Assembly (NCBI GenBank): GCA_963669155.1
Contig: OZ022577.1
Span: forward strand, 28,087,237-28,151,236
Length of the DNA: 64,000 nucleotides
Reading direction: 5' to 3'
From: Arbacia lixula
Taxonomy: Eukaryota; Echinodermata; Echinoidea; Arbacioida; Arbaciidae
Part shown: positions 38,301 through 50,300 of the stretch, piece by piece
Layout of the letters: the number at the start of each line of letters is the position of its first letter
Position numbering within the stretch: position 1 is the first letter of the stretch
Translations under genes and position numbers: made by a program
The notes under the pieces: generated by a model
The model's database searches: none
Told to the model about the DNA's origin: nothing
The model's input: the letters and a program-made list of their open reading frames with translations, nothing else

Positions 38301-41300
38301 GTTATTCCTCTCGTAGCAGTTGTACCAAAACGGATGCTGTCCTCAACATAGCTTATATTGATTTTGTTAGAGCAAGTGAACTCTTTGTTCATCGTGTATT
38401 ACGTACATGTACATACGCCCCAGTGTTTTCCTCCCAGCCATGAGGAAATGGATTGTACACATAGATACTTTTTCCACTGCCATCCAGTTCTGTGCTCCTT
38501 AGGTTTTAACATAATGTCTGATTCTCGAAGCAATAAAACGTCTTAGCGTTGCCATGGTTTTCATTGCATCATCAGTAACCCCAGCACACACAAATGCAAA
38601 AGCCTTGCAGTTCATGTGAAGGTAACACTTGTCAGCAATCATTGTGTCTGAAGTGTTCATTATGTTTGAAAGGAAAGACTACCCTACCTTACAAGTGTTA
38701 TTTTGTCTGGAAATTTGAAAACAGGAGTCTTTAGAAATAATAGTTTTTATTTGGAATAAAAAATATTTTCTTGCCAGGATGACCTTCTATATAGGTTGAT
38801 GTGATAATGATCATAACGCTTATTGTACTAGGAGCTGTGGCATGAGTCAAAGTAGTTGTGCGCCACATTCAATTTAACATAGAGTGGTGTGAACAGGCAG
38901 CTGGAATGATTTGATCAATGTTGATGTAAGTACTCATACTGATTTCATAATCAGCATTTAATCTATAGAAACAGCCAGCAGCTGAGGTGTAGTTAAAGTG
39001 CCTTTCTCCTGACCTAACAGTTATCAGATCAAGCACAACAATTATTTGCATGGTAGGAGGAAAGTCGTGAACAAATTATCCAGAACAGAAATATTATCAT
39101 ACTGTCCAGAATTTGAAATACTCCACCTAGACTAGGTAATTCACAGTATAGCTGTATAATTATTGTAATTTACTTTTGCTGTAACATTTACAACACTATA
39201 GAGCTCACTGGCTGTTCTTGCTATGGATCATTTTTTGTTATTTTTGCGCATTCTTTGATTCAAATGAGATTTGACTAATGGTAACCCCAAAGCTTCTCTG
39301 AGGTTTTTCCAAGTAGCAACAACTGATAGATTCAGAGTGCATTTCAACCATTGACACTGAGTCACGAAATACAGTTAAATGTAACAACGCGTTGTAACTA
39401 CGCATTTAGAGGGAAAGTTGTGCATACATTACTGAAATGGCTAATGGCTTGTAAGGTACACTACATGTACCACAATGCAATGTGACCCTGGTAACTTGAA
39501 GATTGATTTTTAGATCGTTGGTTTCTATGGCATCCATGGCCATCTTTCTACATTGCCTAGGAATGTAATGGAAAAGGAGAAGCTATTGAGAGTGAAGTCG
39601 TGCCCTAACTGCTTGTCACGTTAGTGAATTTATAACAAATCACTGCAAATTATTTTATTCTTACAAAAATGAGTGTCACAAAAGTATTGCCTCATAATAT
39701 CACATGGATTTGTGTTTTATAAATATCCAGGTTAAAGTGCAGATAACACAGTAACACACAACATTGCATGTACAGCCAGGGAATCATAGAGAGTACCGAA
39801 GTGATATTGTCTTATATAAATAATGAGCATGTTGTCAAGACAACTGGTTCAAAACAAAATTACTGCAGTGAGACGTTTACAGTCAGTTACTGTCTAGCGG
39901 GCTAGTGTCGGGCAATTCCAATTACTGTCCCTGCTGTGATCACCGCTGCTTACTGCCTGCATAGTTTAGAAACAGTTGTATTGTCAATGTGCTCAAAATG
40001 ACGTCACACTTCGGTACTATATTGGTACCAACAAGAACTACCCGCAATAAAAAGCTGTGCCCCCATCATCCCCAAAATACCTATGTGCTAAAATATGAAT
40101 GTAGTCTGTCTTTAGCTAATCATAGTGCAATTATTTCAATCATATTTTCCAATTGTTTGATTGTGAAACCACCTGAGAATGTTGATACTTAAATGATTAA
40201 TGGACATGGAGTACAACAAGAAGACATGACCATCTTCAATTCATTGCCCAAGTATAGCATAGGATTTAGTCATAGTATATCAGATTTTATAACCATGTTG
40301 TATCACTTTTATGTGATGAAAATTTTGTATTGCATCATCTACAATTCATTGCCCAAGTACAGCATATGATTTGCTGTATCAGGTTTTATTACCATATTGT
40401 ATCACTTTTATTATGATGAAAATTGTATCTGTACCACAACTCTTAATGAGACGCAGTGATGAAGGTTGTATAGTGTTCAGGGAGGTGAAGTAATGCTTTA
40501 TAGCTCTTTCATATTTTGTGTGTAATCAGCTACAATGACTGACCCAGTCGTCCAGTATGTAATTAATATGATTAAATGACAGCAGTCTGGAGGATAGTGT
40601 AGCACGTACTATCTACTGTGTACTGTCAGTGAGGATGTGACGAATATTGCTTTAACACTCCGTCATTGATGCAGTTTTGCACGTCATACACATTATTCTC
40701 AGTTTTCCAGTTTGCCTTATCGTGAGACAAAAGATTACTACTTTAGCCACATTATTCCCATGAAGCAGAAGTTTGATGTACATGTACAAAGGGTTTTCCA
40801 TTCAAGGGCTGTGAAATGCAGCATAAAGTTTTATGTGTATCTAAAGTTTCCTTTTGACTTCTGACTTTGCTGTGTCTTTAATTTACACTGACTTCATATT
40901 GGGCCATTAAATGTTTCATAACAAAATGGTTTTTGTTATAAAGCATCTACAAGATCTGTGAGACCCTTGTTTATGACTTTCAATCATACATTTTGAAAGA
41001 AAGGATCTTTAATGCAGCACACAACATTGTACAGTTCCTAACTTAATTGATTTACCTCAACTCTTATACCACGAGTCTAATGTCACTGTATCTGTGGCAT
41101 GCTATGCACAACTCTTATAAACTAATCACAGACTAAATCTCATGGGCCAAATTTCTTTTGCGGATAACTACATGTACATGTAGATAATGATCATACGTGT
41201 TGCAAATTGTAATTGAAGTGTAATAAAATAATCCACTTCTGGTTACAGGGAGCGCTGTGCGTGCATACATGAGCACTCATGCGCACTCTGAGGGGGTAAC

Positions 41301-44300
41301 GTGTGGAAGTGAATTGTTAACTTAATGGCAAGCTTAGTAGGTAATTAGGAGTACATGTAAATGATTTTCACTGCCAGCTTCTTCCTGATCATTGACTTTG
41401 ATAAGGTACTAATACTGTCTGCCTGTTTACATGAACACAAATGTTGATTTCTGTGTGTGTTGAGTGGGTTTTAGATTTTGCAAAGATACTGTGCCGATAC
41501 ATGAATTTGTTTTGGCTTAGCATAACATGGGAACAGCATACTTTGCCTTGAAGTGTGGACCCAGTTGTGATTTATCTCTTTGTTTCTTTGATACAGGCTC
41601 TATTCTGTCCCCACTCTCCATGGCGTCCCTCAACCATCCTGGTTCGATTGATCTGGATGATAATGATGCACTGGTTGGAGAAGATTTCAACATGGTCATA
41701 GGAAAAGGTAAGGCTTGCTGCCTGGATTACTTCATTTCCTCCTCTTCTTCCTCTTCCTACTCCTCTTTCTATTTTTTTTTCTTCTCATCATCCACTTCCT
41801 CCTCCTTTCTCCTCCCTCCTCCTCCACCTTCCTCCTCCCTCCTCCTCTTTCTCCTCCTCCCCTTTTTTCCTCCTTCCTCCTCTCTCCTCCCTCCTCTTTC
41901 TCCTCTTCCTCCTCTTCCTCTCCCTCTACTCATCCCCCTTTCCCTCCACTCCCTCTTCCTTCTCTATTGCATTCATAGTAATATAAAGCATCCACGTGAG
42001 TCAATAATTGTGGCCCCTAATGCAGTTAGTCTTCCTATACGATCCACAGACATTTCACAATGCATGTTTGACAGTTCATCTGCTCACTTGTGTCAGAACT
42101 CAAAATGAAGTTTTCTGGCAGTCACACTGACTATAAAACTAGAAATATAGTGAAGATGATTGTTGCTGATGTTTGTGCACATTTTTATTGAGAGAAGTGT
42201 CATATCAAACTGATATATAATTTCTTATCCCCAGTTACAATCTTTTTAAAGGAGTTTTATGATTTGTGTGCATGTTTGATGTATATTATGGTCTGTTTAC
42301 AATATTTCTTGTTCGTTTAAACATTGGAAGGTCCATAAATGTTTTCCGTGTTAATTTTCACTCAAAGAAATCTCATATAGTAGACATTTACACACATTGA
42401 AATCAGCATTGAGGAGTGCCATGAATGTAGGGTTAGTTCTCATTAGACTGGTTGCAAACATTTTTTTAAAGGTACAGGTCACCCAAACCAAGAATTGTTT
42501 TCAAGAAAAATCAGATGAACAGACCAGTAATAAGGTCTATGTGGGCATTTTCTGAACTTCGTTATGATGTTATCCTTGAGCATGTACGATTATTTTCTGT
42601 ACACAAAAGTGTTATTTCCATGTTGTTTTTTTAATTTCCATTTACAATAAGGTATGGTACCTTTTTGTGTTTTTATTAACTCATGAATTATTATAGCAAG
42701 AAAGTAAAAGGGAGTAAGGTGTTTGTATGTGGCAAAACGTTTAAGTTGCCATTTTGAAATGTAGTCAAACCTCAAACTAAAAATGTCATCATTAGTTTGA
42801 TGTTTTTCTAATTCTCACTAAAAGTTTATATTAGGGTTCCTTTTCTATTTGACAACTACATCATGTAAAGTTCATATTTATAATGATACAGACAAAATCA
42901 CAATATGTTTTCTTGGCTAACCAATCACATTGCATAGGGCTGCAATTGAGTTTAACATTGTACCTGAAGCAGATTATGATATTGCTGTGTTCACATCTAA
43001 TCAAGATCAGACGTCCTTGATGATAGTGTGAACCACTCCATCAGGATAAGTAGGAGAATATTAAATGGCACAATGTTTCTCTCACACCTATTAACTCCAT
43101 GATGATCACCTCACGTCCATGGCATTCACCTATATACAGCAATTACAATTCTGAGAAAATTAGTGTTCCAAATGGGACAGCAATTTGTTTATACTCATGC
43201 ACTCTGTAAATTAGACCATTTAAAACTGCCCACTCACAATAAAACCTGGAAACAGCCACCCCGCACACACTTCTCAGAATTGAGGGAATGGCGATTGGGT
43301 GTTGATTTGAAAGCGCTTGGATTTATCTAGAAATGGTGAAAGATGGAACTGAGACAAAGCTACGGTGCGATGAGTCTGCATCAAAATGAACAATTAATTG
43401 TCTGAGAAAGTGTGATGTCATTTCACATGTAGGTGATTTTGTTATTTTTTTTTTTAGAGAAGTGTATGTGATGACTTAATGTTTAGTATAATGTATTGTG
43501 TTGAAGTGGACTTTGATAATGTTAGCACCCTTTAAGATTGTGTCTGAAAGGTTTACATTCATGATAGATTGGGATGATATTCAATAGTGCTAACACCCAC
43601 ACAAAATAAAATTAGCAGACCAGTTTCAAGTCCTTTGTCATATAATTTGTGGGACTGTTAATGTGCTAGCTATTTACTCCTATCCTTGTTCCTGGAAGAA
43701 GCCAGTTGCTTTTGTCTGTTATCCACTGGGACTCTGAAAACATTCTCCTTAACACCAAAAATTACTTTTTTTTCATGAAATATAAGGAATAGTTTTATGC
43801 AGATGACACATACTTCCTCATATTAAATGTACATAATTAGAACAATCTCCACCTATTGCATGACAAGCATTGCCAACTTGTATGCATTATTTTAAATGTC
43901 AAAAGTAGTTTTAATGCATCAAGTTTTCACCAGTGTCTTTCACTGATTGATGTGCTCCTCTCATCATTAAACAAGGCTTGATACTAGATGCTCAATAGAG
44001 ACCATTGCCATTAAAAGCATTGCCAAGTTGTAAGGATTCTTGTAAATGTCTTCAAAGATTCACCAATCTCCCCCACTGATTTACATGCTCCGCTTGCAAT
44101 TTGCTCAGGCTTGCTATGAGATACTGAATAGAAACTTGCCATTAACTCTGTTCATGCCACGTGTTTAATTGTTCTCAAGTTATACACATAAATCCCATAG
44201 AACCCCATTGGTGGCTCACAAAGAGTTAAATAAGGCTTGATAATAGATAAGAGAATGTGCTGTCTGCCAAGACTTGATACTAGATACTGTACCCAAATTA

Positions 44301-47300
44301 CCCTCGCAGGCTCCAAAGCAATCAGACTGTTCACTATCAACATGTTACAGGTTATCATTACTCTCCCCAGAACTTGCATTATGTAGCGTTTCAAGTCTGT
44401 GACTTATCGTTAACTGTAATGAAAACGTGCCGATCCTATCAGCTGGAGCTCGTACACTGCACATTATATCTAGATTCTAATTAATCCGCGACATTAATAG
44501 AGCATAGTTGATTAATCTTGCGGCTGTGGAAACCTGTCGGGTACGCATGTACGGCTAGGAAGGGTATGATTGCTAGAAAGTGGAGTGCCTGCACACCGAG
44601 GCTACCTGTATAAATCTTTCATGGGTTCCTTTTCTGTAATAGCATTCCGTGCAGGTATCATTAGGAGCTTGGGAATGGGACCATGAGGGCTTGATTAAAT
44701 CGGCCATGTTGTTTAATCTGTCTGTAGAACAAGGTCTGTACGGCTGCTGTGTTTATCATGTAGGCAGCCGTCAGTTGCGATTTGAGTGGCCTTAAGATGA
44801 TTTAAGATGGGTTTCATGTTAATTACATGTGATATAACATGTCATATATCATACCATACTTCTACATAATTCCCTCATAGGGCTACTCCCCCTATAGTGC
44901 CATTGACCTAAATTCATTGGTTGGCTTTAATATTCCTGGATGATTAATCTAGTCTCATTTACAGTAGAAGGACTGTTTAAAAAATGATGTAATACTTATG
45001 TAACCTTGTACATGTAAGACAGTATAACGCACTGTTGTTGCATGCTCAAAGATGCAATACACTCTTGATATGAGTTATGTCCATTCAAGTATAACAAACA
45101 AATTTTACCTGATGATACACAGTGCTGGTCAATTTTTTCCATCGGTGGCCCTTATTCTTAACTTAAACCTGTCCTAACTTTATGGGACACCAAGAAAAAC
45201 ATTAAAAATTATTATTGATTCAATATTTTGTTGTCGGGATCACCAGTTCATTTAGGTTGTCTGCATAATAATTACAGCAAATAATTGTTGTAATTCTGTG
45301 ATAAGAATGAATGATCTTGTGACAGCACCAGATGATTTATGTTTTGCGCCCCATAAAGTTAGTCTATGTTTAGTATGCAGTTTGATTTAAACCACTGTTG
45401 CGATTGCGGCGTATGTCACACATGTACAGCAGCTATAACATAGAAGAATCTGTCCCCGTTATTGTCCCTGAAAGGATGGCGCATGCATCAGTTTCATCTT
45501 GAGACCTCTCCCAGAGTGAGCATACATGTACATGACCGGCAGGCCGTTGTGCAAGAGAGCTGGGGTATTAGAGATGCTTTTATCCAATCAAAATGATGGA
45601 AGGCAATTGACTGAGCAATCATTTTCAATCAATTAACCAGACAGGGAGATGTGATGTATGTCTTCCTCTGCACTATATAAGTGGAATCTGTCCCTTAATT
45701 TATACATGCACATGAGTATTGTCCCTCTACAGTGTTTTTAAAGCTTACAATACCAGGCCTAAAAAAACGCATTGGCTTGTTGCATGGCTTCATGCCAGTG
45801 GTAATAAGAGCGTTAAGGGTCAAAATCAGGGCTGTCATTTTTGTTTGGATTGATACATTTACATGACGCACACTAGTTCTTACATCTTCTGGTACCAGAT
45901 ATAATGCTGTTATATAGGAGTCGTGGTTGGTACTAATGCGCTAGTCCAAGCTACATGTATTTGTTCCCAAGGGGGACAGTTTTCATATTCACCCAATTGA
46001 GTGAAACTTGATGTCATTTTAAAGCTAAGATATTGAATTTTGATAATTTGCAAACAAAATTTAAAAGCTCGTCTCCAATAAGTAGTAATAATTAATCATA
46101 TTTCTTTTTTTATTTTTTGCCGTATTATAGAATATGCTCTAAAGCATCTAAAATGTCAAACAAACTGGTGTTTCAATAATTCTTATAAGAGTAAACTCTC
46201 TTTTTCACTCTGATGTCCTGTGCGTTACAGCTACAAAGTAGCTGGCATTTGCCCTAATGATAAATTACACCAGTGGCGCAAAATGGATTAAGCGTGATTG
46301 GACTTCATGGGTAGTGACTTCAGCAATAGTGTGACCTTTCAGTAGCAGTGGACGGGACAATTTCTGAGAAGCTTTTTTAGCACGCTGGTTTCTAAGTTTA
46401 ATAAGAGTGGGCTGATAACGCTCGATGGTTTCAAAGTAGGCTAAATTACATGGAGTGTGGGTGTAATTACAATTGCTCACTCATTTATTAAAGATATAGA
46501 CGACAGTATTTTCTTCCATAATTTTTTAGATTCAAGTATTTTTAACATGGTGTGCATGTAGGTGTATTATGCATTGGGAGAAAAAAAACAGCAAAATTTA
46601 ATACTGTAATATCCTAAAATAGCCTTAAATAGTTCTTTGCGTAAAGGGTACTCAATAAATGATGCAAATTGACACTCAAATTTCAGGAAAGAGACATATA
46701 CGCTGTACCTGATAAGTTGTATATTTGACAGAAAAGAACATTAGCACCAAGCAAGGAGTTCCGATCCATGGTAGATGTGAACTCACAACTTGTTACACAA
46801 ATGTGCCACAGGAGGTTTTTTTTCTCCATCAACACACACAAATCCCATAGAGCAGCATTTTATGCACTGGCAGGATTTTTTTTTCAAACAACTAAATATT
46901 TCCTTTTATGGTGGGAAGAGAACAATGTGATTGGTTTTCCATGAAAATGTACTAAGAAAGTATAACATTTTCTCTTTCTTTTTCTGAATAACGCAAGGGT
47001 AATAACAACTTTCCCTGTTTTTCTACGTGCAGGTACCATTCAAACAACTATTTCCTATTTCAGTGGGAAAAGAACATTGTGATTGGTTTTCCATATTTCT
47101 CGATGACGCAAGTCTGATAATCAGTTGCCCTGTTCATTTCCCAGGAACAGGTACAATTCAAAGTACTATTTTCTACTACAATGGAAAAGGAACATTGCAA
47201 TTATTGTCACATTTTCAAGATGATACAACGGTGATAATGAATTGCCCTGTTCTTTTTCCAGGAATGGGTACAATTTGACTAAATTAAAAGAAATTACAAT

Positions 47301-50300
47301 TCATGTGTACAAGGGTACTATTCTAGGCATGTTTTAATCATTGCTTTGGATGTTGTGTTTTTGTTACATGTAGTTGCATCATGAGACTTAGTTGATGGAT
47401 TGATAGGTAAGAATTTGAATGGTGACAGGCTTGATATACATGTAGGTGTAGATGTACCATTCACCATTGTTGAGAGGGGGATACTAGTACTACATAATGC
47501 ACTACGCTGTTGGCTTATAATTTGATGATGTTGGCTTGTCTTCCCCCATCTGCAGGTGTGTTTGGCAGTGATGCTAACATTGTGGAGTACCCCAGAGCCA
47601 ACGGGGGAGAGAAGGCACATCGACGACGATCCAGCGAACACCAAAGCGATGACTCCCATGATCCTTTGCCTGAGGTCATCGGTCTCCCAGTCAAACAGGG
47701 TTATGATGACGACAGTTTGGAAGAAGAAGACGTAAGACGCTTTTTCAAATGTGTGATATTTGGAACAGTTCAAATGCTTCTGAATGTACTGGTGTAGATC
47801 TGGGTGTGTGTGTGTTTGCCTGTGTATGTCCCTATATGCATGTTTGCGTTTGTGTGTGTAAATGGTTGCAAATAAATAATTATTTCTGATTCATCCTCTT
47901 CATGTAACTTTGCTGAGATAATGTCAATTGACAACTGACAAATTTTATCCATCATGTGACTTATGCACAATTGCCTATAGATGTCATTGGACTTCAATGT
48001 TGTGGTTTTGACATGTACATGTATGTGTGTAGCCTTGCCTGAATTCTGAATAGAGGGTTAATACAAACAATGTGTTAAACCTGGACTAACTTTAATGGAT
48101 GCCAACTAACATAAGATGAAACATTATCATTGATTCAATATGATTGATTTACATTGATTGATTGAAATCACCCTTTGTTGCGATTCTGTGACGAAAATGA
48201 ATGATTTTGTGATACCATCACCTGATCTATTTTGCGCCCCATAAGTTAGTCTACGTTTAGTACGCAGTCCAAGTTAAAACACCATTGTGCACTCAGGACT
48301 TAGAATTTAAGTATTCCTCTATATTCTGTCAAATCATGTCAAAACTTAATGTGCTGTTTTAGTCTACTTTGCTTGTCATGTGCAATCAATGTATCCATTC
48401 AAAACTTATCCCATCTACGGCAAAAAGGTAAAAAATTGTATAGTGCTGTGGTGACTGCTCCACCATGCAGTTAATGCATTGTTAATTAGACTGGATGTGA
48501 TCATCTTTCACTCATTAGAGCGAAATAATAACAGGGAAGGTGAAATAAAGGTTAGCCGACTGCACATGATTGGACAGTCCTAGATACACTACAGCTCAAA
48601 GGAATTGGCATAGGGAAAGGGGAAGGGAAGAAAGGGAAGGAGCATGAAACATGATGCTTTTTAGCCTAAAGCATCGTGTTTCATGCTGAACTGGACGTAA
48701 TATACCGCGGTTTAAAACTGCAGCTCCTTCCCATTCTTCCCTTTCCCTTTCCCTATGCCAATTCCTTTGAGCTGTTGTGTACGCAGATTGCTTCTTTCAG
48801 GAAGCAACTTGCATGATCTTGGTCATGTCTGTGTTCAAGGCTAGGCAACCACATTGCTCCCTGGCGGAAACTGTGTGGGCTGGCCTTTTATTTCGCTCTG
48901 GGTGTAATGAAGGTTGGGGTGCATCACCGCCAAAGGTCGAATGCTATTAAACCTCATTAAATTGAGCTTGCTTGCAAGGTGCACCGCCCCTCCAGCCTTG
49001 CAGGAATAAATGGTATGTGAACAATCATAATTGCTCTGCTCTGTTCAATATCACTCCAGGCTTAAAGGTCAATATTCAGTGACAAAGAAAATGTAATACC
49101 TTGTATTCTCTTACAAGGTTACATTACAATGGCGGCCATAGAATTATCTAAAATATGATGTTAAGGACTTTATTGTAGGATAATGAAAAAAAAAATATTA
49201 GTAAGAATGTATTATTTCTGCATTTGATTTTTTTTTCAAGCTTTGATATTTAGATTAACAAATTGACTCGCATCATAGTAGGATGAATTAGGAGTATGAA
49301 ATATGACAAGAAAGTTACGGTTGAAATTGCCAGGGGTTACACAGTTACAATGGCATTGATTATAAACGAGGTCGGAGCTGCAAGCTTGCTCGTCTATATC
49401 TAATTAAAAAAAAATGTGGAGGATTCTGCATTTATTCTCTTTGATTAGATAGGTAATCCTTAATTATCAAGGTTCCAGGATTTGTGTGGAATGGAGTGAG
49501 ATATTGGCACTCTGTTGAGGGATTTTTTTTTTGACTCAGGGTAATGGCTGCCAATTCGGCCATTGACCCAAACGGAATGCCCAGTGGAGGCAGAGCAATG
49601 TGAACTCTAACTAGCACAGACAAAAGCCCTGCTAATGTAGTGTGGCACTAGCAAGCATATTACAACTAAAATCTAGCTGCAAACACTCATGGAAACTGTT
49701 TTGTAGAAAATGTGTGCATGGCCAGTAGTGCTTTGGCTATTATTTTAGTAATCATTAATGAGATGCTGGTACAGAAAGTTTAAGAGTTAGGGTTAGGGTT
49801 AGCCCCAATAACCTAAACCTAATCCTAACCCTAACCCTAACCCTAACCCTAACCATAATAGACAGTTCTGTCATAACATAACTTAGATACAGAGAATTGG
49901 GGTAGAGTATGTGTTTCCTGGTAGTTGGTTATGGTAGTTAAGATCCTATCGTTTGGGAAAATTTTGTGCATTGGAAAGATTTACTGTTGGCTGCTATGCA
50001 AATATACAATCTCTACTCCGCTCATTATGTACATGCATCCTGCAATCTTGCCAATGGATGGATTAAAAGTTAGTAAAAGGTTTAGTATGTACATGGTAGA
50101 TTTGCTTAGCATAGCATTTATGGAGACATCTCCACCGACTTTTACACAAATTAGATGAAAAATAGTAATCAGATTAATGATGGGATTGTTCTTTAAAGAT
50201 GGGTAGATTTCATGCCCCATTTATGATTGCATCATGAACTTCAGTTGAACTGGCCAGAGCTTATACATGGAGCTCCAGACATCCTTCATGACATACTTGG

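Noticed and set aside
41715-42108. S/P/F-rich open frames, including extension of exon 9
   Set aside because: They cross the TCC-rich tract after a good donor at 41708; exon 10 joins in frame from that donor.
47027-47278. 83-codon open frame as a possible small gene or exon
   Set aside because: It spans tandem units, is not open in the first unit, and exon 9 joins exon 10 in frame without it.
49785-49855. True chromosome end or telomere
   Set aside because: The block is 70 bp long and lies inside an intron whose flanking exons join in frame.
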